DNA of 37,206 nucleotides from JBELHO01 sp042091375 (lineage in GTDB: Bacteria; Pseudomonadota; Gammaproteobacteria; Enterobacterales; Alteromonadaceae), in the NCBI GenBank assembly GCA_042091375.1, contig JBELHO010000031.1, positions 1 through 37,206 on the forward strand, read 5' to 3'. The translations under genes were made by a program, and so were the position numbers. The first letter of the stretch is position 1. Every line of letters begins with the position of its first letter. Under the pieces are notes generated by a model that was not told the origin of the DNA, ran no database searches, and worked only from the letters and a program-made list of their open reading frames with translations. Positions 1 to 8,390 of this stretch are shown one piece after another.

Positions 1-77
1 TGACTTTGGGCTAAGTCGGCCTATTTGCCCAGCGATTGAGCCAAATGTTCAACCGTTACCAAAAATAATTGCCATTT
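1..77. repeat. 77-bp direct repeat, copy 1
   Basis: This copy matches 152-228 at 74 of 77 positions; the mismatches are at 2, 29 and 70. The offset is 151 bp. It touches the left edge, so it may extend outside the window. On the plus strand it is open from base 2 to a TAG at 80-82, so it could be the tail of a truncated gene, but I cannot show that. No inverted ends or transposase are visible. Confidence 0.85.
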
Positions 78-151
78 CCTAGTTGTTCCATAAGTTGCCT
101 ATTAATTAACTAGTACTTGTCACAGCCATACTCTTTGCCGCTTGGGACTTT

Positions 152-228
152 TAACTTTGGGCTAAGTCGGCCTATTTGCTCAGCGATTGAGCCAAATGTT
201 CAACCGTTACCAAAAATAATCGCCATTT
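152..228. repeat. 77-bp direct repeat, copy 2
   Basis: This is the second copy of the 1-77 sequence. It ends 4 bp before the stop codon of the MATE gene at 233. The 74 bp between the copies is unrelated AT-rich DNA. Near-identity between the copies suggests a recent duplication or a dispersed intergenic repeat next to the exporter's 3' end. Confidence 0.85.
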
Positions 229-232
229 TCAG

Positions 233-1600
233 TTACTCTGCCAGAGAGTCTTTTTGCCAAATATGTCGGTAGTAATGCCATGCTAGGGTAATGCCGCGAG
301 TCAACATAAACAGTAGAAAAGCTGCCCATAAGCCATTGTTATCAAAGCCTTGTAACAAAAACCAAGCTGGGAAGAAACAACCGAAAGTGGCAATTAACAT
401 ACTATTGCGCATTGTTTTAGCGTAAGTCAGTCCAATGTAGATCCCATCAAATAAATAACACCAGCAGGCCACTATAGGCAGTAAGATCAACCAAAACAGA
501 TGTTGATTAGCATAGGCAACTACAGGCGGTATAGTCGAAATGAGTGCCACTAAATGTTCACCCGTTAACCAAAATACCGCACAGTAGCCCAAGGCTACAA
601 TTGCCGTCCACAGCAATGCCACCGAGGTGATTTTTTTCAGTGATGTGATGCTGTTTTGTCCTTTTGCTTTACCCACCATTACTTCTGCAGCATTGGCAAT
701 GCCGTCCAAACCAAAGGAAATAAATAATAAAAAATTCATCAAAATAGCATTGGCGGCCACCACATTATCACCCAAGCGTGCACCTTGAAAAGTAATGAAC
801 ACGAAACACAGTTGCAAACATAAGGTGCGTATTAAGATATCGCGATTTAATCGAAAATAATGCAACATGGCTTGTCGCTCAAACAAGCTAATGAGGATTT
901 TTTTACAATAAACAAAAGCATTGCTCATTGACCTATTTATCGAACGCGTGATCAGCAGCAGTCCCAGTGCAAAACCACTGTACTCTGCTATGAGTGTGGC
1001 ATAGGCAATACCTGCTATTTGCCAGTCTAAAACCATCACCAACAATAAATCTAAAACAATATTTATGAGGTTGGTGGTGATCAAAATCCACATTACTCCT
1101 TTGGTTTGATGATTGCCTAGCAACCAGCCGATGATCACTATATTGGCTAATGACGCTGGATAACCCCACACCCTGATCTCAGCATATTGCCGAGCATAGT
1201 GGGTAACCTGTGTTGAACCACCAGCGAGCTCTAGCGCAATATCAATATAAACGGCATGCAAGACTAACATCAATGCAGCGACAATAAATGCCACTACCAG
1301 ACCACGCAACAACACCAGGACACTTTGTTTTTGGTTTTGCTGGCCTAACGCTTGCGCAGTAAGACCCGTGGTGCTCATGCGCAGAAAGCCACACAGCCAA
1401 GTGACTAAGGTGATGATCATAGCACCAACTGCACTGCCACCCAGTAAATAGGCATGAGGTAAATGACCAATAACTGCGGTATCAACTAACCCCAATAAGG
1501 GGACAGTGATGTTAGACAGGATCATAGGTACTGCTAGCACAAAAAGTTGTTTATGGTATGGCGATTGCCAGTAATGCAAATCAGTATCCTTAACAGTCAA
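233..1600 (-). CDS. MATE family efflux transporter, DinF-like
   Basis: An inner-membrane multidrug/sodium antiporter-type protein of 455 aa, the usual MATE length, with about 12 hydrophobic segments. The N-terminal segment (about residues 18-45) has the DinF-type pattern VPMILSNITVPLLGLVDTA. In E. coli dinF follows lexA in an SOS operon. Here lexA lies 13 kb away on the same strand with the cox locus between, so SOS control is unlikely. The start used is TTG at 1600; no ATG or GTG lies before the first membrane helix, and no clear Shine-Dalgarno sequence is seen, so the start is uncertain by a few codons. The substrate cannot be told from sequence. It is divergent from the lipoprotein gene at 1854. 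Confidence 0.88.
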   Translation of the reverse strand: MTVKDTDLHYWQSPYHKQLFVLAVPMILSNITVPLLGLVDTAVIGHLPHAYLLGGSAVGAMIITLVTWLCGFLRMSTTGLTAQALGQQNQKQSVLVLLRGLVVAFIVAALMLVLHAVYIDIALELAGGSTQVTHYARQYAEIRVWGYPASLANIVIIGWLLGNHQTKGVMWILITTNLINIVLDLLLVMVLDWQIAGIAYATLIAEYSGFALGLLLITRSINRSMSNAFVYCKKILISLFERQAMLHYFRLNRDILIRTLCLQLCFVFITFQGARLGDNVVAANAILMNFLLFISFGLDGIANAAEVMVGKAKGQNSITSLKKITSVALLWTAIVALGYCAVFWLTGEHLVALISTIPPVVAYANQHLFWLILLPIVACWCYLFDGIYIGLTYAKTMRNSMLIATFGCFFPAWFLLQGFDNNGLWAAFLLFMLTRGITLAWHYYRHIWQKDSLAE

Positions 1601-1853
1601 GTGAAACAGTGGTGAAAATGTTCGTGATCAAAACATAACATAAATACCCTGACACAAATACCAAGATGCAAATATCATACTTTAAACACAGTGATGTATT
1701 TGTTGGCTAAATTTTAATTAAACTAGACAAACGGAGTTGATGGGCGTAGGTTAATTACTAAACAGTTCGTAGTTTGATGTATTTTTTAATCAGTGGCTTT
1801 AACAGCGAATAGATTGGCTTTTATGCGCAATTCAGTTCAAAAGGAGACGCTAG

Positions 1854-3068
1854 GTGAAATGGTCTATTAATGTGTTTGTTGTTGCGGTTATCTTTTTAAG
1901 CAACCTTACCGGCTGTGCCTCGCGCCTAGATAATAAAGCAGTATCCGCCAAACAAAATGTTAAAGCACCGTCAGTCAATCACAGTCTATATCAGCAAGGG
2001 CAAGTCACTATTCCGAGTGCGGCAGAAATATTTGCTCTATCACCAGCACAACAACAAATATTTGTTAACTTCTATAAACAACAAGTAGCTCGTGGCGAAG
2101 ATCCTCATATCGCACTGTATAATTTTTTATCCAAAAAACTAGCTAATTTTACTTACTATGGCGAGACCTTAATCGCAGAGCAAGCCATGCGACTTAACAA
2201 GGGCAATTGTATGAGTTTAGCTATATTGACTACAGCACTGGCTAATTTGGTCGATTTAAAAGTTGACTACAGAGAAGTGGAAAGTATGCCCATTTTTGAA
2301 AAGAAAAATAATCTATTGTTGTCATCAAAACACGTTCAAGCCATTGTTTACAATCCTCTTGTCGAAGAAGACAGTAATGTTTTGTATTTTGTTAAACCGT
2401 CAATAATTATTGATTACTTTCCCAGTGCATCAAACCGCGTTGTTTCCGGTATTATTAAGTCGTCTTTAATTGCAAGATACTACATTAATTTATCGGCTAA
2501 ATATTTAACTAATAACGATATCAATAACGCCTTTTTATTCGCTCAACACGCTTATCAATTTGATAAAAAATCTGCTGACATTATCAATTTACTCGGTGTG
2601 CTGCACCGTCGTGCTGGCGATCAAAAAAGCGCCGAAGACTTTTATCGCTATGGCTTAAGTCAACAACCAAATAATGTCGATCTAGTCAAAAATTACTTAG
2701 TATTATTATGGCAACAAGATCGGGATGAGGATATCACCTTTTATGAAAACCAAGTTGCCAGTTTATATGATCCTAACCCGTACAGCTGGCTAAAACAGGC
2801 CTATAACGCGCAAAAACAGCGTAGAATGAAGAAAGCCGAGCAATATTATTTAAAAACTATTGAAAATGCACCTTATTTGCAAGAAGCCTACTTAGGGCTT
2901 TATCGTTTATATTTGGACAATGGCAGAACATCGAAGGCCATAAAAACCTTAGAAAAGGCACTTCCTTGGGCTCACGACGATCAACATAAACAGCGTTATC
3001 AAGCGAAATTATTCAGTTTGACTAACGGAGCAGATGTTGACTGGTCAATACCTGCTCCTGAATTTTGA
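1854..3068 (+). CDS. Lipoprotein with transglutaminase-like domain and TPR repeats
   Basis: A 404-aa envelope protein. Residues 1-21 form a lipoprotein signal ending in the lipobox LTGC (Cys21). Residues about 80-195 look like a transglutaminase/cysteine-protease-like fold, with a possible triad Cys119 (GNCMSL), His160 (KHVQAIV) and Asp187 (IIDYFP). Residues about 215-375 carry TPR-like helical pairs (for example NLLGVLHRRAGDQKSAEDFY, then AEQYYLKTIENAPYLQEAYL). The start is GTG at 1854, chosen because AAGGAG lies 7 bases upstream. It faces the MipA-like gene tail to tail. The triad assignment is by eye; the biological substrate is unknown. A protein-interaction or envelope-maintenance role is the safest guess. 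Confidence 0.75.
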   Translation: MKWSINVFVVAVIFLSNLTGCASRLDNKAVSAKQNVKAPSVNHSLYQQGQVTIPSAAEIFALSPAQQQIFVNFYKQQVARGEDPHIALYNFLSKKLANFTYYGETLIAEQAMRLNKGNCMSLAILTTALANLVDLKVDYREVESMPIFEKKNNLLLSSKHVQAIVYNPLVEEDSNVLYFVKPSIIIDYFPSASNRVVSGIIKSSLIARYYINLSAKYLTNNDINNAFLFAQHAYQFDKKSADIINLLGVLHRRAGDQKSAEDFYRYGLSQQPNNVDLVKNYLVLLWQQDRDEDITFYENQVASLYDPNPYSWLKQAYNAQKQRRMKKAEQYYLKTIENAPYLQEAYLGLYRLYLDNGRTSKAIKTLEKALPWAHDDQHKQRYQAKLFSLTNGADVDWSIPAPEF

Positions 3069-3113
3069 GATGGTTGCTTATAGCAGTGCTAAATTTTGTG
3101 CAATGATGTTGAG

Positions 3114-3878
3114 TTAAAAGAATTTGCTAAACATTAAAGTGAAGCTACTGTTGTTATTGTCTTCTACCAAAGGGCTGTCGGCAATAGATGAATCAAACCA
3201 TGTATGGGTGATAGCTAACCGGGTAAAGCCACCAAAAAATATTGGGGTGGCCACAGATAGACCAACCGCGGTATTTAAAGCACTATCGGCTTGATAAGCC
3301 GCTCTTATCTCGCTGGTTTCAGTGGCTGCTACGCCGTAGTAATAGTTGACGTGATTGTCATCGAGATAACTCAGGGATAGACTGGGCTCAACAAATACTG
3401 GGCCATAGCGGAAGGCTTTACCAATACTGGAAGTTAATTCAGTGCCTTTGGAGCGAGAAAAAACATCTTTTTTCACAGCAATATTCAAATTCCAATCGTT
3501 TCTTTGATACTTGACACCAACACCTGCGTCCATTGAAAATTTTCTTTCTTCCATGCCTGCAAATATGTAACTGTCGGACTCATCAAAGCCTTGAAATCGC
3601 GGCGACGCATCAAGAGTAAATTCAAAATCACCGAGTTGCGCAACTTCATAACTGATAAAGGGCCCAAGGACCGATAGCTTGTCACCGCGATAACCTACAA
3701 TAGGCAGCGGAATAACTCGACGGTCATAACCTTTATATATTTCACGATTAACACCTAAGCCAATGCCGTATAAAAATCCTCTCGGCTCTAATTGCTCTCG
3801 TGCATCACCGCGGTGATCTTCAGCACCCAAACAGGTTAGTGGCACAATAAATAATAATATTAACAATAGGTGTTTCAT
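3114..3878 (-). CDS. MipA/OmpV family outer-membrane protein
   Basis: A predicted outer-membrane beta-barrel of 254 aa. Residues 1-19 are a Sec signal peptide. The mature part alternates short beta strands and ends in Phe, as barrel proteins do. The stretch LPIVGYRGDKLSVLGPFISY matches the pattern of the MipA/OmpV family, whose E. coli member binds the lytic transglycosylase MltA. I moved the start from an upstream in-frame codon at 3926 to ATG 3878, because AAGGA precedes it at good spacing and the signal peptide begins there. It is divergent from the deacetylase gene at 4121 and convergent with the lipoprotein at 1854. Its ligand or partner is not known. Confidence 0.82.
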   Translation of the reverse strand: MKHLLLILLFIVPLTCLGAEDHRGDAREQLEPRGFLYGIGLGVNREIYKGYDRRVIPLPIVGYRGDKLSVLGPFISYEVAQLGDFEFTLDASPRFQGFDESDSYIFAGMEERKFSMDAGVGVKYQRNDWNLNIAVKKDVFSRSKGTELTSSIGKAFRYGPVFVEPSLSLSYLDDNHVNYYYGVAATETSEIRAAYQADSALNTAVGLSVATPIFFGGFTRLAITHTWFDSSIADSPLVEDNNNSSFTLMFSKFF

Positions 3879-3960
3879 GGGGTTTTTCCTTGTCTGAATT
3901 GCAGGCATATACGTTGATATTATCATTTTAGATCAGTACTTAACCACGGTTTTGGTAAAA

Positions 3961-3980
3961 CTGATCAGCGCACTGATCAG
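3961..3980. repeat. Twin CTGATCAG palindromes in divergent spacer
   Basis: The 8-bp palindrome CTGATCAG occurs at 3961-3968 and 3973-3980, 12 bp apart (about one helical turn), in the spacer between the divergent MipA-like and deacetylase genes. Paired palindromes on one helix face could bind a dimeric regulator, but each also holds a Dam GATC site and TGATCA is common throughout the window. Function is inference. Confidence 0.35.
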
Positions 3981-4120
3981 CAAAGCGGTTGGTCTGTTTA
4001 CGGGCAAAAAATTGTCAACACAATTAAGGCAAACGATTTTTAAAATGCACAAATTGCGTTATTATTGTCATTGCTATTCTGGTTTGTTGATATTCCATTA
4101 ATTGTTCACAAGGATAAATC

Positions 4121-5179
4121 ATGAACACCTTTATTCGCTTTAGCTTTATTATTGTCTTGGCTTGCTGGCAATTACCTTGTTTGGCGGCGGTGATTTTACA
4201 ATATCACCACGTCAGCGATACCACACCAAAAAGCACCAGTATCTCAGTAGCGCAATTTTCTGCCCACCTCGACTACTTACAAGAAAATGACTTTACCGTC
4301 CTGCCCTTATCAACAATTATTGATCACATTAAAAATAAACGAGTTATACCAGACAAGACAGTGGCAATAACTTTTGATGATGCCTATCTTAATATTTTAA
4401 CCAACGCTAAACCGATCCTCGATAAATACAACTACCCTTATACTATTTTCGTTAATGCCAATATCATTAATCGCCAACAAAAAACCTACTTGTCTTGGCA
4501 ACAACTCAATACCCTGGCTAAACAAGGGGTCATTATTGCTAATCACGGTTTTGAACACGATTCAATAGCGCGTATACCAGCAGAGATGAGCTCATCCGCA
4601 TGGCTAAAGCAACAAACCGATTTATTGCTTAAGTCGGAGCAGATCATTCAACAACACACAGGGCAAAGTTGGCGTTATTTCGCCTACCCTTATGGTGAAT
4701 ACACCCCAGAGATACAACAATGGCTGACGGCCAATAATTTTGTCGGTTTTTCACAGCAAAGCGGTGCGGTTGGCTTAAACACGGATCTGTCAATTGTACC
4801 TAGATTCCCAGTGTCGGCTCCATACGATCAATTGGATAGTCTCTATGACAAGTTGAATTCTTTGCCGCTATACATGACAGTTAAGCCACCTTATGACGCG
4901 ACTATTTTTAATCAAGGTGAGGTGTCATCAATCACTTTTGATATTGATAACCAAGACATCAACCCAGTGCAAATGCGTTGCTATGTTTCTGGTTTGGGTA
5001 AACAAGTGCTCGATTGGCAGGGTAATAAAAGCTTTACTTTACGCTTAAGCAGTGCCCTGCCGGTTGGACGAGTGCGCTGCAATTGCACAGCGCCGAGTAT
5101 CAGTAAACCCGGCAGGTATTATTGGTACTCAAAACCTTGGTTTGTTTTATCCGCTAACGGGCAATGGTACCCGTTATAA
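4121..5179 (+). CDS. Secreted polysaccharide deacetylase family protein (NodB domain)
   Basis: A 352-aa exported carbohydrate esterase-4-type enzyme that should remove N- or O-acetyl groups from a polysaccharide outside the cytoplasm. Residues 1-22 are a signal peptide. The NodB fold covers about 23-215: motif 1 is TFDD (84-87, general base and metal Asp), motif 2 is NHGFEH (His142 and His146, metal ligands) and motif 3 is FAYPYGEY (187-194). Residues about 250-350 look like an extra beta-sandwich domain. The start is ATG 4121 with AAGG 8 bases upstream. No glycosyltransferase operon such as pgaC accompanies it, so the substrate is open. It ends 34 bp from the convergent SCO gene. Confidence 0.85.
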   Translation: MNTFIRFSFIIVLACWQLPCLAAVILQYHHVSDTTPKSTSISVAQFSAHLDYLQENDFTVLPLSTIIDHIKNKRVIPDKTVAITFDDAYLNILTNAKPILDKYNYPYTIFVNANIINRQQKTYLSWQQLNTLAKQGVIIANHGFEHDSIARIPAEMSSSAWLKQQTDLLLKSEQIIQQHTGQSWRYFAYPYGEYTPEIQQWLTANNFVGFSQQSGAVGLNTDLSIVPRFPVSAPYDQLDSLYDKLNSLPLYMTVKPPYDATIFNQGEVSSITFDIDNQDINPVQMRCYVSGLGKQVLDWQGNKSFTLRLSSALPVGRVRCNCTAPSISKPGRYYWYSKPWFVLSANGQWYPL

Positions 5180-5213
5180 AATACTATCCGTTATAACGAG
5201 CAATGGATCAAAC

Positions 5214-5846
5214 CTAGCTGTCATACAAGTTAACAATTTTAGTTAAGTCGCTAGCCAAGTCGTCAACCGATATTATCGGTAACTTGCCCAACTCATGCTC
5301 TGGCTTAAAGATAGCAGTGATCTCACCTTGCGGGTTAATCAATACGATTGAGGCACTGTGATCGACTAAGTAGCCCTTTTCTTCACTGCCATCAGAGAGG
5401 GCATACATTAAACCAAGGTTGCGAGCAAAGGGGAATAACACCGAGTGATCGGCAGTTAAAGCAATAAATTCGTCATTAAAATAGCCAATGTATTGTGCCA
5501 ATCTCTCTACCGTATCACGCATGGGGTCAACCGACACTAACAACACTTGTACGTCTGCAGTTGCTTGTTTGAGTTGATCGTAACTAAAATTCAATGCTTG
5601 CAAGGTGGTTGGACAAACATCTGGACAAGATGTGTAACCAAAAAACACAATGGACCATTTGTTGTTGAGGTCTTTATTTTCGAATAGTTGACCTTGGTGA
5701 TCGGTAAATTTAAACGGCTTGATCACTCGCGGTTGTTGATAATAAAGCGAATGCTCAGGCTGCGCCAACTTGACTGATGTCTGATAAACAAAAATACCTG
5801 TTGCCATAGCCACGACAACAACAATAACGTAAAGCAACTTATTCAT
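5214..5846 (-). CDS. SCO1/SenC family copper chaperone for cytochrome oxidase
   Basis: A 210-aa membrane-anchored, periplasm-facing thioredoxin-fold protein that delivers copper to the CuA site of cytochrome oxidase subunit II. One N-terminal helix (about 5-21) anchors it. The copper-binding CxxxC is Cys74 and Cys78 in GYTSCPDVCPTTL, and the third ligand His163 sits in LVDHSAS, as in genuine SCO proteins. It is the last gene of the minus-strand assembly cluster, 18 bp after ctaB/cyoE. Compare the second, degenerate SCO-like protein at 7818-8378, which keeps CxxxC but not the histidine. Confidence 0.93.
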   Translation of the reverse strand: MNKLLYVIVVVVAMATGIFVYQTSVKLAQPEHSLYYQQPRVIKPFKFTDHQGQLFENKDLNNKWSIVFFGYTSCPDVCPTTLQALNFSYDQLKQATADVQVLLVSVDPMRDTVERLAQYIGYFNDEFIALTADHSVLFPFARNLGLMYALSDGSEEKGYLVDHSASIVLINPQGEITAIFKPEHELGKLPIISVDDLASDLTKIVNLYDS

Positions 5847-5864
5847 ATAACAGATTGTGCCCTT

Positions 5865-6800
5865 TTACCCAATGGGAAGTAAGTAATGATCAGCCAGTAA
5901 CACGATAAACAATAGCATCAGGTGAATAATAGAAAATTTAAAAGTGTCCATAGCCGTTTCATCTTTGGCATTGAATTTTAATTTCCAAGCATAGACAAAA
6001 AACACTAAATTTAGGATCACTGCGCCCAGTAAATAAAGCCAATTACTCATGCCAACTAGGTAAGGTAATAAACACACCACAAACAGTAAAATGGTATAGA
6101 GTAAAATTTGTGTTTTAGTAAAATTGACGCCGTGGGTGACTGGCAACATAGGAATATTCACTTTCGCGTAATCGTCTTTGCGGTGAATTGCTAGTGCCCA
6201 GAAGTGCGGCGGTGTCCAAGTAAAAATCAACAACACCAGTAACAAGGCATGTGGATGGATTTCATTGGTCATTGCCGTCCAACCAAGTAATGGTGGAATG
6301 GCTCCAGCCAAGCCACCGATGGTAATATTTTGCGGGGTTGCACGTTTTAAATACATAGTATAAATAAAACTGTATCCCACTAATCCGGAAAAGGTCAACC
6401 AAGCGGTAAGTGGATTGACTAATAGATACAAAATAAAGAACCCAGAGACGGCCAGGCTGAGTGCAAATAATGTCGCTCGTTTTGCGGTTAACCGTCCGGT
6501 GGCTACAGGACGATTAAGGGTTCTGCCCATCACACTATCTATGCGCTCATCAACAATGTGGTTAATTGCAGCTGCAGCTGATGATAAAAACCCTATACCG
6601 ATCATAGCCGGCAGTAATATTTGCCATGGCACCGCGTTGGGTACCGATAAACACATACCAACCAAGGCGGTTAATACTAGTAAGGCGACAACTCTAGGCT
6701 TAGTAATTTCATAATAATCACGCCAGCTGGCATTTTCTGCGATAACACCCCCCTGGTCTTCGGCCTTGAGGTTGTTATCAGAAATAGGTACTTCTGTCAT
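5865..6800 (-). CDS. cyoE: Protoheme IX farnesyltransferase (heme O synthase)
   Basis: An integral membrane prenyltransferase of 311 aa that joins farnesyl diphosphate to heme B to give heme O, the precursor of heme A. About eight or nine hydrophobic helices are visible. The first acidic motif is NHIVDERID (about 80-88), followed by RTLNRPVATG; the second lies in HRKDDYAKVNIPML, typical of UbiA-superfamily heme O synthases. ATG 6800 has AGGAG 6 bases upstream. It lies 8 bp after ctaA, which uses its product, so the two are surely one operon. Because it serves a heme A oxidase, the name ctaB is equally apt. Confidence 0.95.
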   Translation of the reverse strand: MTEVPISDNNLKAEDQGGVIAENASWRDYYEITKPRVVALLVLTALVGMCLSVPNAVPWQILLPAMIGIGFLSSAAAAINHIVDERIDSVMGRTLNRPVATGRLTAKRATLFALSLAVSGFFILYLLVNPLTAWLTFSGLVGYSFIYTMYLKRATPQNITIGGLAGAIPPLLGWTAMTNEIHPHALLLVLLIFTWTPPHFWALAIHRKDDYAKVNIPMLPVTHGVNFTKTQILLYTILLFVVCLLPYLVGMSNWLYLLGAVILNLVFFVYAWKLKFNAKDETAMDTFKFSIIHLMLLFIVLLADHYLLPIG

Positions 6801-6808
6801 AATTACTC

Positions 6809-7816
6809 CTATGCCTTGCGTTTAAGACTATACGTTAAAGCGATTAATACCATCATTAAACACACAGCTACGACATTGTGGCCAACAGCAACGGACAAGG
6901 GTAAAGAAAACCAAATATTGCTAATGCCCAGCGCCAATTGCACTACTAGTACCCCTGCTAGGGCTAAGGCGGTATCTTTAAAAAATCGCGTATGGGCTTT
7001 TGCAAACACCACAAAAGCTAGCCAAAATAAATAAATGGCGGTCAGTATAGCACCAAAGCGATGCATTACGTGAATAGTTACTCTGTCAGCATGGGGTAAA
7101 TAACCAAATTCATAACTATCTCGCTCTGGGGGGATAACATCAAATGAGTCGGCAAAGGTGAGTTGTTCAACCCAACCGCTTTGACAAATAGGTAATTCAA
7201 CACAAGATAAAGCGGCGTAATTGGTTGAGGTCCAACCGCCTAAAGCAATTTGCGCGGTTAAAATGACCACCCCAAGTAGCCCAAAACGGGCGTATTTTCG
7301 CACTGTGTGATCCCCCCCAGGTACTCGGTATGGGGTTAAACGCAAATACAATAAAAACAATAAACACAAGGTGGTAAAACCACCTAATAAATGCGCCATG
7401 ACAATTATCGGCATCAGCATCATGGTCACTGTCCACATGCCTAACGCGGCTTGAAAGGTTACTAAGAGCAACAGCAACAGGGGCAGAAAAACAGGTGCAC
7501 CGCGCTTTCTGTATTTAAATGACAGCAATGCTATGGCTAGAATAAATAACCCTAAAGCACCAGCAAAATAGCGGTGGATCATTTCATTCCAAGCCTTTTG
7601 TACCTCTACTGGTCGTTCGGGAAACGCTTGTTCAGCGGCAGTTATTTGTTCGGCGGTTTTTGGGACGTCAATTAAGCCGTAACACCCCGGCCAGTCAGGG
7701 CAACCTAAACCCGCATGGGTTAAACGGGCATAGGCACCTAACCCAACGACAACAATAGCTAACAATATACTGGTTAACACTAACCGTCTAAGAATATTTA
7801 ATTTGTCATCTATCAT
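6809..7816 (-). CDS. ctaA: Heme A synthase, COX15/CtaA family
   Basis: A multi-pass membrane heme-containing oxygenase that oxidises the C8 methyl of heme O to give heme A. About eight helices are visible, with conserved His-bearing motifs such as EMIHRYFAG, MAHLLGG and IHVMHRFGA and the loop LGCPDWPGC. A longer frame opens at TTG 7825, but I choose ATG 7816: AGGA lies 9 bases before it, while TTG has no room for a ribosome site. With this start the gene begins 2 bp after the stop of the SCO-like gene (7818), pointing to coupled translation. Protein length is 335 aa. Confidence 0.94.
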   Translation of the reverse strand: MIDDKLNILRRLVLTSILLAIVVVGLGAYARLTHAGLGCPDWPGCYGLIDVPKTAEQITAAEQAFPERPVEVQKAWNEMIHRYFAGALGLFILAIALLSFKYRKRGAPVFLPLLLLLLVTFQAALGMWTVTMMLMPIIVMAHLLGGFTTLCLLFLLYLRLTPYRVPGGDHTVRKYARFGLLGVVILTAQIALGGWTSTNYAALSCVELPICQSGWVEQLTFADSFDVIPPERDSYEFGYLPHADRVTIHVMHRFGAILTAIYLFWLAFVVFAKAHTRFFKDTALALAGVLVVQLALGISNIWFSLPLSVAVGHNVVAVCLMMVLIALTYSLKRKA

Positions 7817-7817
7817 G

Positions 7818-8378
7818 TTAGCCAATCCTCGAATATTTCAATAATTTTTTCATGTCAGCGACTATCATCTTACCAAACGCAGCTAGTTTTGTACTATCAG
7901 TAGGAATAGTATGAGTTAATACTAAGTTACCTAAGGGATCGACTATCACTACTTTCGCTTCATTAAACACTGTTTTGCTGTCATTTGGCATTTTTTCAAT
8001 GCGCCACTTACTGGCGGCAATACCTTTTTGCTGCGCAGCAGTTAACTCAGTTTGCAGTAACGCGACTGGCGTTACTCGCGGTACTTCTCTACCGAGGGCA
8101 ACATAAGTGTTGTGCACCGCTTCCATTGTTTTTTCACAGTGTTTGTCGCATTGCTCTGGCACTACATAAAGGATCAACCAATGTTGCTCAAAGTCGACGT
8201 CAGCTAAGCCTAGATCGCTTAGATCCATTTCATTTTCAACTAACTGGCCTTGATTGGTTACCCCATAATCAAGCCAATTTAATTCTAAAGCTAACTTGGC
8301 AATAACAATGGGTAAAGCAAAGGCAATGATCACTAGAATGAAATTTCGACGAGATTTTTTGTGTTGCGGTGATTGCAT
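7818..8378 (-). CDS. SCO-like thioredoxin-fold protein of the cox locus, degenerate copper site
   Basis: A 186-aa protein with one N-terminal membrane helix (about 11-31) and a periplasmic domain. WLILYVVPEQCDKHCEKT (67-84) aligns by eye with the SCO region around CxxxC: Cys77 and Cys81 are kept. The SCO copper histidine appears to be replaced by Glu140 (FNEAKVVIVDPLGN against VDHSASIVLINPQG in the SCO at 5214). It lies between SURF1 and ctaA in the same operon, so a role in oxidase assembly is likely: perhaps thiol-disulfide exchange rather than copper delivery. The alignment and role are inference; such proteins are usually annotated only as cytochrome oxidase-associated or hypothetical. 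Confidence 0.7.
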   Translation of the reverse strand: MQSPQHKKSRRNFILVIIAFALPIVIAKLALELNWLDYGVTNQGQLVENEMDLSDLGLADVDFEQHWLILYVVPEQCDKHCEKTMEAVHNTYVALGREVPRVTPVALLQTELTAAQQKGIAASKWRIEKMPNDSKTVFNEAKVVIVDPLGNLVLTHTIPTDSTKLAAFGKMIVADMKKLLKYSRIG

Positions 8379-8390
8379 ACTTTTTGATCC

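Noticed and set aside
2..82. Open plus-strand frame in repeat copy 1, possible tail of a gene cut by the window edge
   Set aside because: Only 26 codons, no recognisable family, and the same stretch recurs in copy 2 where it continues differently. Cannot be supported as a gene.
5161..5206. Repeated words (GCAATGG twice, CCGTTATAA twice) and palindrome CGTTATAACG between the deacetylase and SCO genes
   Set aside because: Too short and AT-rich to call a terminator or repeat element; probably chance or a relic of small duplication.
7985..8305. 106-codon plus-strand frame opposite the SCO-like gene
   Set aside because: Antisense shadow of a conserved operon gene; composition rich in Leu, Ala and His with no motif.
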